DNA of 64,000 nucleotides from an uncultured bacterium (GCA_905216025.1 CAJMSE010000008.1:65550-129549), one strand, 5' to 3'; shown: positions 42,325-51,969, numbered from the stretch's first letter. Translations and numbers: made by a program. The notes: generated from the letters alone by a model not told the origin.

Positions 42325-43998
42325 ATGAAGTACTTAATGTTTATCTTGATATTCTTTTTTTATTCTATATTCGGATATTCTCAAATAGTCGACGCTCAAG
42401 AAGGAGATAACGGTAAATATGGATTTGTTGATAAAAAAGGGAATTGGGTAATACAACCAATATATTATTCAACATATTGGGATAAAAGTAATCTATATGG
42501 GAAATTTTTTGAAGAAGAACATGTAGGTGCTGTAAATAAAAACGGGGAAATTGTTTTCTCCGCTATGTATAAAGATGTTTCTATGTTTTATAACGACGAA
42601 CTTAATATATATATTATAAATTTAGAGAATGATAAATATTCTCATTTTGGAGTTTGTAATAATGATTTTAAAATTATTATTCCTGTTGAGTATGAAGAAA
42701 TAAATGTGATGCAAAATGGTTTTGGAGTGAAAACAACTGAAGGTTTTTATGGATATTTTGATTGCAAGGGCAAAACTATTATTCCTGCAAATAAATACAA
42801 TTATATTGAAAGAGATTGTAACTATTTTATTGGCTGTATTGGTGATTATGGTATATTAGAGATAGATGGTAACAAATTTATAAATAGTGACAATATATGT
42901 TTTTTAGATTTAAATGGGAACGAATTAGTTTCATCAAAATTAGGATATACAAGTGGTAAAGTCGCCGGCGACAACATTTTTCTTGTTGAAAAGAACGGTA
43001 AATTTGGTTATTATGCCAATGGACAAGAGATAATACCATGTCAATATGATGAAGCAACAATATTTACCAATGGCGTAGCGACGGTAAAAAAAGACGGGCA
43101 AGTAATGTTGATAAAGAATCCTCTGAAAGACGGTTCGGAGATACAAATAGCAGAGAACGGCAGTGCTTCAAAAAAGAAGATTATAGGTTCGGCCGTTTCC
43201 CGTTATCCCGCGCCAAGCTCTGATGTTGACAAGAATATACCTGCAGGAAAGCAGACGAACGAGAATATGTTTGCCTTTATCATTGCCAACGAAAATTATC
43301 CCGATGCTCCCGTTCCTTATTCTCTGAATGACGGACGTATATTTAAGGAGTATTGCAATAAGACATTGGGCATACCGGAAAAGAATATCAATATGTATGA
43401 AGATGCAACGTTCGGCAATATCATTACGGCTGTGGAGAAAATGAAAAGCATTGCAGACGCATACGATGGAGAGGCAAGCGTCATATTCTATTATGCGGGG
43501 CACGGATTTCCGGATGAAAAGCAGAACACAGCCTACTTGTTGCCTATCGATGGCAACGCATCGGATATAACGACAACAGGTTACAGTCTTGCAAAGCTAT
43601 ACAAAGACTTGGCCGCATTGAAACTGAAATCATCGGTGGTATTCCTTGATGCCTGTTTCAGCGGAGCAAAACGTGAGGACAATATGCTTGCGTCTTCACG
43701 CGGAGTGGCTATCAAAGTGAAAGAAGAGACACCGCAGGGAAACATGATTGTATTCTCGGCTGCAAAGGGAGACGAAACGGCTCATCAACTTGAAGAGAAA
43801 GGACATGGACTGTTTACATATTATCTACTGAAAGGATTACAACAAACAGAAGGTAATATTACATTGGGTGAATTGTCTGACATTATAACCAAACAAGTAA
43901 AACGCCAGTCGGTTGTGATTAACAACAAGAAACAAACTCCTACCGTCATTCCGTCGCAGTCCGTTATCAGTAGTTGGCAAAGTATGAAACTAAAATAA
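42325..43998 (+). CDS. Exported WG-repeat caspase-like (C14) protease (557 aa)
   Basis: Signal peptide-like MKYLMFILIFFFYSIFGYSQ, then several WG repeats (GKYGFVDKKGNWVIQPIYY is the first), then a caspase-fold domain from about residue 312. The catalytic dyad is intact: His393 in YYAGHGFPDE and Cys444 in FLDACFSG. It follows the pseudo-caspase with a 5-base gap and is followed by the transglutaminase-like gene 9 bases on, so the three are co-transcribed. Export suggests a periplasmic or surface role, unlike cytoplasmic caspase toxins of known phage-defence systems. The substrate is unknown. Confidence 0.88.
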   Translation: MKYLMFILIFFFYSIFGYSQIVDAQEGDNGKYGFVDKKGNWVIQPIYYSTYWDKSNLYGKFFEEEHVGAVNKNGEIVFSAMYKDVSMFYNDELNIYIINLENDKYSHFGVCNNDFKIIIPVEYEEINVMQNGFGVKTTEGFYGYFDCKGKTIIPANKYNYIERDCNYFIGCIGDYGILEIDGNKFINSDNICFLDLNGNELVSSKLGYTSGKVAGDNIFLVEKNGKFGYYANGQEIIPCQYDEATIFTNGVATVKKDGQVMLIKNPLKDGSEIQIAENGSASKKKIIGSAVSRYPAPSSDVDKNIPAGKQTNENMFAFIIANENYPDAPVPYSLNDGRIFKEYCNKTLGIPEKNINMYEDATFGNIITAVEKMKSIADAYDGEASVIFYYAGHGFPDEKQNTAYLLPIDGNASDITTTGYSLAKLYKDLAALKLKSSVVFLDACFSGAKREDNMLASSRGVAIKVKEETPQGNMIVFSAAKGDETAHQLEEKGHGLFTYYLLKGLQQTEGNITLGELSDIITKQVKRQSVVINNKKQTPTVIPSQSVISSWQSMKLK

Positions 43999-44007
43999 AA
44001 TATTTAT

Positions 44008-45477
44008 ATGAAACGGTTTATATCTATCTTCTTGTTAGCATGTTCATTCAACGTCAATGCTCAGACGGATGAATTCCGCAAGCAATATGATGACTTCAAA
44101 CGTAAGGCACAAAAAGAATATGTCGACTTTCGTAATGAAGCAAACAAGCAATATGCCGAGTTCATGCGGCAGGCATGGCAGCAATATAAAACTTTACCGG
44201 CGATACCAAAGCCAAAAGACGAAGAGGTGATGCCTGTGGTGATGCCGGAAGAAGATAAGGATAAGCCGATAGACAACAAGCCGGTTGTAATAGAGGATGT
44301 CATTACGCCGCCTGCACCAAAACCGCAACCTGTACCTATTGCTCCGATAAGGGAGCAACCGACACCGGTGGAAAAGTATATCGCTTTCAGCTTTTATGGA
44401 ACAGAGTGCAAGATAAGATTCAATGATTCAGAAAAATTCAAATTGTCAGGCTGTGACGGTGAGACTTTGGCCAAGGCATGGGAACAGCTGTCGGACAAAG
44501 AATACAACAACACCATACGTGATTGTCTGGAACTGCGAATTCGTCTACAACTGTGCGATTGGGCTTATCTGAATGTTCTTGATATAATGACAAAGAAATG
44601 TCTTGGCAATACCAATGAAGCAACGCTGCTGATGGCATACATATATTGTCAGTCGGGATATAAAATGAGACTTGGTGTTGCGGACAACCATGTCTACTTG
44701 TTGTATGGTAGCGACCATAATATATATGACACATCTTATTTCAATATAGACGGAGAGAAGTATTATCCTTTCAGATGTGATGCAAAACAGCTGAACATAT
44801 GCAGAGCATCATTCCCCAAAGAGCGCGTAATGTCTCTGTTTATAACAAACGGCCAGCAATTGGCTTATGACAAAACACAGGACAGGACATTGCTATCCGA
44901 ACGATATCCGGAGCTTAAAGTGGAGGTGAGCGTAAACAAAAACCTCATTAACTTCTATAACTCCTACCCCACTTCGGAGATTAACGGCAACTTCATGACA
45001 CGCTGGGCCATGTATGCCAATACACCGATAGACAAGGATATAAAAAGCCATCTATACCCGACACTCAAATCAAAGATTGGCGGAATGAGCAAGAAAGAGG
45101 CCGCAGAGCGTCTGCTTAATTTCGTGCAGACAGCTTTCGTATATGAGTACGATGATAAAGTATGGGGCGGAGACCGTGCTTTCTTTGCCGAAGAAACACT
45201 GTATTATCCTTATTGTGATTGTGAAGACCGCTCCATATTATTCTCCCGCTTAGTGCGTGACCAGCTCGGGTTAGATGTCATATTGGTCTATTATCCGGGG
45301 CATTTGGCCACTGCTGTGTGTTTCGATGATAATGTGAACGGAGATTACATCATGCTTGGCAACAGGAAGTTTATTGTATGCGACCCTACATATATAGGTG
45401 CCCCCGTCGGCATGACTATGCCGGATATGAATAACAAGACAGCGAATGTAATACTATTGGACAAAACCTCCTTATAA
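44008..45477 (+). CDS. Exported transglutaminase-like cysteine protease (489 aa)
   Basis: Signal peptide MKRFISIFLLACSFNVNAQ, a charged coiled-coil region (about residues 20-60), a Pro-rich linker (APKPQPVPIAPIREQP), then a transglutaminase-like core. The candidate triad is Cys in YCDCEDRSIL, His in YYPGHLATAV and Asp in VCDPTYIG. Related Bacteroidetes proteins are annotated as transglutaminase-like or YjbR-type peptidases; the target is unknown. It is the last gene of the caspase operon and ends at a strong bidirectional hairpin. Confidence 0.8.
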   Translation: MKRFISIFLLACSFNVNAQTDEFRKQYDDFKRKAQKEYVDFRNEANKQYAEFMRQAWQQYKTLPAIPKPKDEEVMPVVMPEEDKDKPIDNKPVVIEDVITPPAPKPQPVPIAPIREQPTPVEKYIAFSFYGTECKIRFNDSEKFKLSGCDGETLAKAWEQLSDKEYNNTIRDCLELRIRLQLCDWAYLNVLDIMTKKCLGNTNEATLLMAYIYCQSGYKMRLGVADNHVYLLYGSDHNIYDTSYFNIDGEKYYPFRCDAKQLNICRASFPKERVMSLFITNGQQLAYDKTQDRTLLSERYPELKVEVSVNKNLINFYNSYPTSEINGNFMTRWAMYANTPIDKDIKSHLYPTLKSKIGGMSKKEAAERLLNFVQTAFVYEYDDKVWGGDRAFFAEETLYYPYCDCEDRSILFSRLVRDQLGLDVILVYYPGHLATAVCFDDNVNGDYIMLGNRKFIVCDPTYIGAPVGMTMPDMNNKTANVILLDKTSL

Positions 45478-45514
45478 AAATGTTGGGCAGCGCACACTGC
45501 GCTACCCAACATTT
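45478..45514. terminator. Bidirectional terminator hairpin
   Basis: AAATGTTGGG-c-AGCGC pairs with GCGCT-a-CCCAACATTT around a five-base loop, with A-rich and T-rich flanks. It sits between the convergent transglutaminase and outer-membrane barrel genes. Confidence 0.85.
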
Positions 45515-45535
45515 CATATATCGCCGGCCGGCGGA

Positions 45536-46141
45536 TTAGAAATAATAAGCGGCCGAAACCTGCCAGGAGTTGTTGCGGGCCTTGCCCGTAACGATATCGC
45601 CGGCAGCATCGAGAGCCTTGAACTCTCCGGTCTTGCCGAGGGCGATGTTATAGGTGAAGCCTATCTCGACGTGCTGGATGAGAGAGACGCCTGCGCCGAC
45701 ATTAACGCTGAAGTTGCTCTTCTCGAAAGAGAAGTCTGCATCCTCGTAGTTCTTCTTTCCAACGTTGAAGCCGAACTGCGGACCGGCTGCGAGATATACG
45801 CTGGCCATGCTGCCGAGACCGATGCCATAGCGGACATTAATAGGGATGTTGATGCTCTTCTGAGAGAATGTCTCCGATGTCTCACCATCGTCCTTGAGCT
45901 TCGCGTCGCGCTGGTCGTAGAGGGCGGCGGCATCGATGCCGAGGCCGACGAGAGGCAGTGTGACCTTGACGGTCGGGCCGACGAAGAAGCCGGTCTGGTT
46001 GTCTGCCTTCACCACGTCCTTGCTGAGGCTCATGTTAGTAACGTTGAGACCGCCCTTGAGACCGAACTTAATCTGTGCCTGGGCTGTGCTTGCCGTCATA
46101 AAGGCTACGGCGAGAGCCATCATAGTAAATAACTTTTTCAT
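45536..46141 (-). CDS. Outer-membrane beta-barrel protein, porin family (201 aa)
   Basis: Signal peptide MKKLFTMMALAVAFMTASTAQA, then an eight-stranded OMP_b-brl_2-type barrel (IKFGLKGGLNVTNMSLS, SINIPINVRYGIG, VYLAAGPQFGFNVG, VEIGFTYNIALG) ending with the C-terminal aromatic SAAYYF typical of BAM substrates. PorT-like proteins of this family help type IX secretion, and it precedes the T9SS operon on the same strand, but small barrels of this type are common and the role is uncertain. Confidence 0.85.
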   Translation of the reverse strand: MKKLFTMMALAVAFMTASTAQAQIKFGLKGGLNVTNMSLSKDVVKADNQTGFFVGPTVKVTLPLVGLGIDAAALYDQRDAKLKDDGETSETFSQKSINIPINVRYGIGLGSMASVYLAAGPQFGFNVGKKNYEDADFSFEKSNFSVNVGAGVSLIQHVEIGFTYNIALGKTGEFKALDAAGDIVTGKARNNSWQVSAAYYF

Positions 46142-46170
46142 ATAAAAACGGTTTAAATGTTAGTAAAGCC

Positions 46171-47211
46171 TTAGTGTCGCTGGCGGCGCACGGTGACGCG
46201 GGCCGCCGAGGAACCGCCTCCCGACGACGGGCGCGACTTCGGAGCACGGCTCACCTTGGTACTTCCGCCACTGCGGCGTGTCTTCTTCTGAGCCTTTGAG
46301 GCCTTGGCAGCCTTCGGGTCTAAGCGCGAGATGCTGTCGAGGGAGTCTTTCCGTGCCGGGTCGCCGAATATCTTTTTCTCGAACGACGCCAGCTCCGCCT
46401 CTATGCGGCGCTGCTCCTTCGCCATTGCCGAGTCTGTGGGGCAATACTGCGCAAGCGTGCGTCCGAGCATGTTGTTGGTCTTGTATATCTTTCCGTCATA
46501 GCGGTTGAGGGTGAAGAAGTCGCTCATCGTCATGGTGGCGGCATTGTTCAGGTTGCTCGTCATCACCGTCTGGCGGCTCAGGAACGGCTCAATGTCGCTG
46601 TACTTCACCCAGAACAGCGGATACTTCGAGGCCTCGCCTCCGAAGTCGTCCTCGCGCATCATCACCGGGCAGAGAGCCAGCACCTTGCGGCGGAACGACG
46701 AGTTTGACTGGTCGTAGTAGGCGCTCTCCTTCAGATAATACATCTTCACCTCGGCCGAGGGTATGTCGCTGTTGTCCACGCGCACCTTCCCGTCCTTCTC
46801 CTCATAGAAGATGTGGTAGTTGTCGAGTATCGTCTTCATCTTCACCCGCGACGAGTCGCTGAACACCTCGTTGCCGTCGAGTCTGTACTCATATACCGGT
46901 ATGTAACCGTTGAGTGCGAGCTTGAACACATAGGTAAACAGGTTCAGCTGCTTGTCTATCGGCTCCACGGGATAGTACAGTCCGGCGTTGGCATCCTGCC
47001 CGAGGTCCACCTCGCGGTATATGTCCCGGCGCCACACGACGTCTTCCGGCATGTCTATTGCCGTGGGGAACATCAGCCGTGCGCGCTGTGTCATCTGCGC
47101 TTCGCCCTGCCGTGCGGCCTTCTGCCTGTCGGCATTACGCCGTGCCTTGGGCTGTGCCATGGCCGACGCGGCCACGAGCGCTATGGTAAATATGAACAAC
47201 AGTCTTCTCAT
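46171..47211 (-). CDS. porN: T9SS component PorN/GldN (346 aa)
   Basis: Periplasmic ring protein of the type IX secretion system that interacts with PorK and PorM. Signal peptide MRRLLFIFTIALVAASAMAQ. The conserved core contains VVWRRDIYREVDL, NAGLYYPVEPI and LFTYVFKLALNGYIPVYEYR. The C-terminal 60 residues are a Lys/Arg/Ser-rich tail that is longer than usual and probably disordered. It is last in the porP-K-L-M-N operon (29 bases after porM). Confidence 0.92.
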   Translation of the reverse strand: MRRLLFIFTIALVAASAMAQPKARRNADRQKAARQGEAQMTQRARLMFPTAIDMPEDVVWRRDIYREVDLGQDANAGLYYPVEPIDKQLNLFTYVFKLALNGYIPVYEYRLDGNEVFSDSSRVKMKTILDNYHIFYEEKDGKVRVDNSDIPSAEVKMYYLKESAYYDQSNSSFRRKVLALCPVMMREDDFGGEASKYPLFWVKYSDIEPFLSRQTVMTSNLNNAATMTMSDFFTLNRYDGKIYKTNNMLGRTLAQYCPTDSAMAKEQRRIEAELASFEKKIFGDPARKDSLDSISRLDPKAAKASKAQKKTRRSGGSTKVSRAPKSRPSSGGGSSAARVTVRRQRH

Positions 47212-47240
47212 ATCATGTATTTCTTTGTTTGTTTTCCTTG

Positions 47241-48806
47241 TTATTTGACGATGACCTCCATCGAGGCAGACAGCTTACGCTGTATTCCGTCCGGCCCCAC
47301 GGCCGTGATGCGCGAGATGTAGAAGCGGCGGTTGCGCGTCAGCTTGCGGAACGTCTCCTTCTGGCGGGCCGAGAAGCGGTCGCCGTCGCTGACCATGGGG
47401 ACGGCGTTACCCATATTGTCGAAAAACACCGTCTCGAAGCCGAGCACCTTGAAGCCTATGTCGAGGATGCCGTCGTCGATGGCTGCGCCGATGCCTCCGG
47501 CACCCATCAGTGATGCCTTGGCGAGCGAGCCGCCCTTATAGCGGGCCGGGTTGCCATGCTCGTCGGCCATGGCGATGTACGGTGCGGGGTCGGGCAGCTT
47601 GCGAACGCGGAATGTATACTGCCCCATCTGCTGCGGCCGTCCGGTATTGGTAGACGTCACGGTGATGGTCACATCCTTGCCCACGGCCGTCGGGCGGGCT
47701 ATATACCGGCCCGGCCCCACGGGCTGGAGCACGCCACCGCTCATCGTGGCCTGCACCTTGTTGAGCGGCACGCCGGGCACGCTCACGCTTATCGGGTTGC
47801 TGTAGCCGGCGTAGAGCACGTTCATAAGGTCTGCCGACACCGTGGCGCTCGGGTCGACCACGGTATACTTCTGGCTGAAGCTGCGCCTTATGCGCTCGCC
47901 TCCGCCGTTGACCACCTCCATGTATCCGGCGAGGGTGAAGTCGCCCGTGCGGCTGCACACCGTCTCGTAGAGGCCGCCGTTGAGGTTCACCTTGCGCTCA
48001 CCTATATATATATCGGGCACCTGCGTGGTGTCTACCGCCGCCATGACTATCTGCGCCGAGAACTTGTCGCCGCGCACGATGGTCTGCGAGCTGGGTATGA
48101 CGAACGCGTTGAGCGAGTTCACGCGGATGTCCTTCACGTCGATGTTTGCCACGAGCCGGTGCAGCACCTCGCCCTCGGCATAGCGTATGTCGCTCTGCAG
48201 CTTCGAGAGCAACGTCACCGCCGCGGCCACGGGCATGTCTTCAAAGAGATACTCCTGCCAGTTCTTGCCCATGGCACGTGCGCTCTTGGGCACATCCGTA
48301 GACAGGTTGTTGCTGATGATGGCCTGCTGCGCCGGGTCGTCTACCATGGCCAGTATGCGGCTGCGGAACGAGTTTATGGCGCGGAAGAGCTCTCCGCCGC
48401 GTCCCCGTCCGGGGGCGAGCATCACCTGGTTTGCCGCCTCGAGGTTCTCCTTGTTCCTGATGTTGCGCGGGTCGGCGTCCTTGCCGTCGGCCTCGGCCAC
48501 CACGGCCGTCTTCAGCTCATCGGCAAAGTTGTAGAGCGAGTCGCTCATGCGCTTCACCTCGCGCGCCTTGTCGAACCACGCCTTCACCTTGGCGGGGTTC
48601 GCCTTCATCTGCGCCTCGAAGTCGTCGTATATGTTCTGGTTCTCCTTGGCCGAGTTGGCGGTGGTGCGGTTCAGGCTCTCCTCCACGATGGAGAAACCGT
48701 TGAGCACCTCCGTCGACACGTTGAGCGCGAGCATTGCCATGAGGACGACATACATCAGGTTTATCATCTTCTGGCGCGGAGATACCGGTCTTTTCTTTAT
48801 TGCCAT
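47241..48806 (-). CDS. porM: T9SS component PorM/GldM (521 aa)
   Basis: Inner-membrane protein whose periplasmic part spans to the PorK/PorN ring and transmits energy from the proton motive force. A single N-terminal membrane helix carries the family signature (QKMINLMYVVLMAMLALNVS), then a helical region and several Ig-like domains (SSQTIVRGDKFSAQIVM, PISVSVPGVPLNKVQATMSG). Length and order are normal. It is 17 bases after porL. Confidence 0.96.
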   Translation of the reverse strand: MAIKKRPVSPRQKMINLMYVVLMAMLALNVSTEVLNGFSIVEESLNRTTANSAKENQNIYDDFEAQMKANPAKVKAWFDKAREVKRMSDSLYNFADELKTAVVAEADGKDADPRNIRNKENLEAANQVMLAPGRGRGGELFRAINSFRSRILAMVDDPAQQAIISNNLSTDVPKSARAMGKNWQEYLFEDMPVAAAVTLLSKLQSDIRYAEGEVLHRLVANIDVKDIRVNSLNAFVIPSSQTIVRGDKFSAQIVMAAVDTTQVPDIYIGERKVNLNGGLYETVCSRTGDFTLAGYMEVVNGGGERIRRSFSQKYTVVDPSATVSADLMNVLYAGYSNPISVSVPGVPLNKVQATMSGGVLQPVGPGRYIARPTAVGKDVTITVTSTNTGRPQQMGQYTFRVRKLPDPAPYIAMADEHGNPARYKGGSLAKASLMGAGGIGAAIDDGILDIGFKVLGFETVFFDNMGNAVPMVSDGDRFSARQKETFRKLTRNRRFYISRITAVGPDGIQRKLSASMEVIVK

Positions 48807-48823
48807 AGCGTGCGGTTTCGGGC

Positions 48824-49606
48824 CTAAGCCTTGTTCATGTTCATGTTCACTGTCATCGCCTCTATCATGCGGGCGTAGATCTTGTTAAGCTCTGCTATCT
48901 GCTCGGCCATGCGGCGCGACTGCTCGTTTATCTGGTCGATGGTGCCTATCTGTGCGCTGGCGCCCTTAAGCTGCATCTCGTATACCTTGCAGATGCCGGT
49001 GAGCGTGCGGTTGAGGTTTTCCATCTCCTCCGAGTCGCGCGTGAGGCGCTGGCTCTGCTCCGCCACCTTTCCGAGCATCTCGGTGAGGCGGTTCAGCTCG
49101 TCCACATAGTTGCTCGTGGCCTCCTCCATCTCGGGCGATACCTGCTGCTGTCCCTGTATCCACGCGGGTGTATCGCCTGCTGCCGCCACGGTGCCTGCGG
49201 GCAGCTGGCCGGGATGCATGGCGGCGCCGTCTGCGGCTGCTGCCACTGCTCCGCCGCCGATTATCACCGTACCGCCTGCCAGCGGGGCTCCGGCTGTGAT
49301 GCCGTCGGCAGCCATGTCCTGGTCCGGCCCGCCCTCTACCTCAACGTGCGTGGGCAGGTCCTTGCCGTCGGCGGTCTTGTCGAACGGACGGTCGAAAGCC
49401 GAAATGAAGAACACTATCGCCTCCGTGCCCATGCCGAAGTAGAGCATGAAGTTGGCTCCCGGCAGGTGGGTCAGCTTGAAGAGCGCTCCGAGAATCACGA
49501 CCGATGCTCCCCAGCTGTAGGCATAGTTCAGGAATGTCTGTCCCGGCACGCTGTCGAGCCACTTCTGCAGCCGGTACACTATGTTGTATTTGCTATATTC
49601 TGTCAT
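48824..49606 (-). CDS. porL: T9SS motor component PorL/GldL (260 aa)
   Basis: Inner-membrane motor protein forming the energizing complex with PorM. Two N-terminal membrane helices (FLNYAYSWGASVVILGALF, ANFMLYFGMGTEAIVFFISAF) are followed by a Gly/Ala-rich linker and a long cytoplasmic coiled coil (EMLGKVAEQSQRLTRDSEEM). The start overlaps the porK stop by 4 bases, indicating translational coupling. Confidence 0.95.
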   Translation of the reverse strand: MTEYSKYNIVYRLQKWLDSVPGQTFLNYAYSWGASVVILGALFKLTHLPGANFMLYFGMGTEAIVFFISAFDRPFDKTADGKDLPTHVEVEGGPDQDMAADGITAGAPLAGGTVIIGGGAVAAAADGAAMHPGQLPAGTVAAAGDTPAWIQGQQQVSPEMEEATSNYVDELNRLTEMLGKVAEQSQRLTRDSEEMENLNRTLTGICKVYEMQLKGASAQIGTIDQINEQSRRMAEQIAELNKIYARMIEAMTVNMNMNKA

Positions 49607-51027
49607 TTCTTCTTTGATTTTTTGGATTTCTCACTTGTTGTGTTCGCAAGGCTGCGCACACAGCGGAAGCCTATGTACGAGCGGGGCTGGTTCTGATATT
49701 CGGCCGAGCGCCACGCCGAGCGGATATACGACTCGGGGTCTTTCCACGAGCCGCCGCGCACGCTCTTGCGCTTCAGGCGGTACGGGTCTTCCTTGGCAGC
49801 GTTGTATTTCAGCTGCGGGTTGATGTCGTTCATAGCCTCCACGCCGGCCTCGGTGTATACCGTGCTCGTCCACTCGGCCACGTTTCCGGCCATGTCGAAG
49901 AGTCCGTTGCTGTTGGCCGTGTATATTCCAACGCGGCTGGTTATCAGGTTCCCGTCCTTGGTATAGTTACCGTTGTCGGGCTTGAAGTTGGCGAAGAAGC
50001 ATCCCTTGCCGCTGGCCACGTCCTCGTTTTCCCACGGGAACTCGGTCTGGTTCTTGCCGCGTGCGGCATACTCCCACTCGGCTTCCGTCGGCAGGCGGTA
50101 GCGCTGCACGTAGCGGGCTGCCGATCCGAGACCCTTCAGCAGGTATTCGGTGCGCCATGCGCAGAAGGCGTTGGCCTGCTCCCACGTCACGCCCACCACG
50201 GGATAGCTGTTATACGCCGGATTGCTGAAGTAGAGGCGCATGTATGTCTCGTTGTCGGCGTTGGGAAAGTCGTTCACCCAGCATGTCGTGTCGGGGTAGA
50301 TGTTGACGATGTATGTGTTCAGGAAGTCCCACGGACCGCTCAGCGGACGGTTTATCGTCTGGCTGACGATACGTCCCTCGTCGTCGATGTATGCCGTGTC
50401 CTTCGATATCCACACCTGCTCGTTGGGGTCTACGGTGACGTCGGTGTTGAGGTTGCGCTCCTGCGGGTTCATGCGATACTTGCGCTTTGCGGCCTCCGTG
50501 TAGTCGTATATCTCGTAGCGGAAGTTCATCTGACTGGCGTCGAGCATCTTCTCGCCCGTCACGGGGTTCGTCACGTATACGCTCTCGATGGCCCGCTGCT
50601 CGTCTTCGTTGGGCTTGCGGGGCAGCGGCTTCTTCCAGTTGAGATAGGGTTTGATGGGGTCGCCGTTGCGGTCTTCCTCTATCTTGTATGTCTCGTCGCC
50701 GCCGTAGGCCGGGTCTGCCAGGCGCTCACGTATGATGGAGTCGCGCACGTAGTATACGAACTGGCGGTACTGCGAGTTGGTTATCTCCGTCTCGTCCATC
50801 CAGAATCCTTCCACCGAGATGTCCTTCACCGGTGTCTGCCTGCCCCACAGGCTGTCCTGCTTCTCTATTCCCATCTTCAGGTGTCCGCGCTTGATGAGCG
50901 TCATGCCGTAGGGTGTAGGCGCGGTGACCTCGCCGCCCGACGCCGAGGCGGAGCGTCCGCCGAAGCATCCGGTGAGTACTGCCGTGCCGAGGGCACAAAG
51001 GGCTATGATACATTTCCTCATATCCAT
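49603..51027 (-). CDS. porK: T9SS lipoprotein PorK/GldK (474 aa)
   Basis: Outer-membrane-anchored lipoprotein that makes the periplasmic ring with PorN. The lipobox is AVLTGCFGG. The body has a formylglycine-generating-enzyme-like (SUMF1) fold: VKDISVEGFWMDETEITNSQYRQFV (split: VKDISVEGFWMDE, TEITNSQYRQFV), PVVGVTWEQANAFCAW, YRLPTEAEWEYAARG, GLFDMAGNVAEW, RGGSWKDPESYIRS and YIGFRCV, used structurally rather than catalytically. ATG 51027 gives MDMRK; an alternative ATG lies two codons later. Confidence 0.95.
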   Translation of the reverse strand: MDMRKCIIALCALGTAVLTGCFGGRSASASGGEVTAPTPYGMTLIKRGHLKMGIEKQDSLWGRQTPVKDISVEGFWMDETEITNSQYRQFVYYVRDSIIRERLADPAYGGDETYKIEEDRNGDPIKPYLNWKKPLPRKPNEDEQRAIESVYVTNPVTGEKMLDASQMNFRYEIYDYTEAAKRKYRMNPQERNLNTDVTVDPNEQVWISKDTAYIDDEGRIVSQTINRPLSGPWDFLNTYIVNIYPDTTCWVNDFPNADNETYMRLYFSNPAYNSYPVVGVTWEQANAFCAWRTEYLLKGLGSAARYVQRYRLPTEAEWEYAARGKNQTEFPWENEDVASGKGCFFANFKPDNGNYTKDGNLITSRVGIYTANSNGLFDMAGNVAEWTSTVYTEAGVEAMNDINPQLKYNAAKEDPYRLKRKSVRGGSWKDPESYIRSAWRSAEYQNQPRSYIGFRCVRSLANTTSEKSKKSKKK

Positions 51028-51030
51028 AAT

Positions 51031-51969
51031 TTATAATATTCTCACGCTTTTATGTCTGTTCTTTCCTTTCTTGCCGAGGTTAATGTCGGTCTGGTATCCG
51101 ACGAAGAGCTCGTGCGCGCCGTTGCCTATGCTCAGGGCCGTGGTGTATATCTCGTAGCTGTAGCCGAGGCTCACGCCGTGGAAGTCGCCGCCGATAATCA
51201 CGGTGACGGAGTTGTCCGGGCTGTACGACAGGCCGGCATACATCACCTTCTTGTCGTTCGTATACTTCACCCGTCCGGTGATGTCGGCACGCCACGCCAC
51301 GCCGTCCGTACGGGCGAGCACGGAGGGATGTATTGATAGAAACGGATTTCTCAGCTTAATATTGTATCCTCCCGTCAAATAATACATCGGGTCTATCTTC
51401 ATCGTGGTGCGCTCGCCCAGCTCCACGGCTGGCCCGTTGAGGTGCAGCACGGACAGTCCGGCATACCAGTTGCGGTGGCTGTAATAGAGGCCGAGGCCTA
51501 TGTCGAAGCCCGTGCCCGTGGCCTCCGACGATGGGAAGGCGTTGTCGCCGGGCGTCTCCGTGTCCACCTTCGAGCCGTCGAAGCTCTCGCTGAGCATGCC
51601 GAGGTTAATGCCCGCGCCTATCATTCCGCCGAGCAGGCGGCGGCGGAAGGCATACTGCAGGGCGAACTTCTTGTGCGAGAAGAGGCCGATGGCATCGTTG
51701 ACGAACTGCGCGCCGACGCCGTGATACGACTTGATGAAATAGAACGGCAGGTCTCCGCCGGCATACATCGTGCGCGGATTGTTCTCGAATCCGGTCAGCG
51801 CCATATTGTATGCGGCGGCTACGTTTATCTTCTGCTCCTTGCCCACGGCCGCAGGATTGAACGACGGCTCCATCGCCCAGTAGTGGGAGAAGGAGGCGTC
51901 ATACTGCGCCCAAACCCGCAGCACACCGGCTACGAGGGCACAAAATATCACGATATTACGCTTAAGCAC
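51031..51969 (-). CDS. porP: T9SS outer-membrane protein PorP/SprF (312 aa)
   Basis: Beta-barrel outer-membrane partner of the PorK-N machinery. Signal peptide ending RVWAQ, then YDASFSHYWAMEPSFNPAAVG, the family N-terminal signature, and strands such as GFDIGLGLYYSHRNWYAGLSVL (split: GFDIGLGLYYSH, RNWYAGLSVL) and ALSIGNGAHELFVGYQTDIN. It is first in the operon, 3 bases before porK. Its upstream region is a long inverted repeat rather than a clear promoter. Confidence 0.93.
   Translation of the reverse strand: MLKRNIVIFCALVAGVLRVWAQYDASFSHYWAMEPSFNPAAVGKEQKINVAAAYNMALTGFENNPRTMYAGGDLPFYFIKSYHGVGAQFVNDAIGLFSHKKFALQYAFRRRLLGGMIGAGINLGMLSESFDGSKVDTETPGDNAFPSSEATGTGFDIGLGLYYSHRNWYAGLSVLHLNGPAVELGERTTMKIDPMYYLTGGYNIKLRNPFLSIHPSVLARTDGVAWRADITGRVKYTNDKKVMYAGLSYSPDNSVTVIIGGDFHGVSLGYSYEIYTTALSIGNGAHELFVGYQTDINLGKKGKNRHKSVRIL

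Noticed and set aside
47556..48827. 423-codon plus-strand open frame
   Set aside because: Opposite strand of porM; its composition is the mirror of a GC-rich gene and has no recognisable domain.
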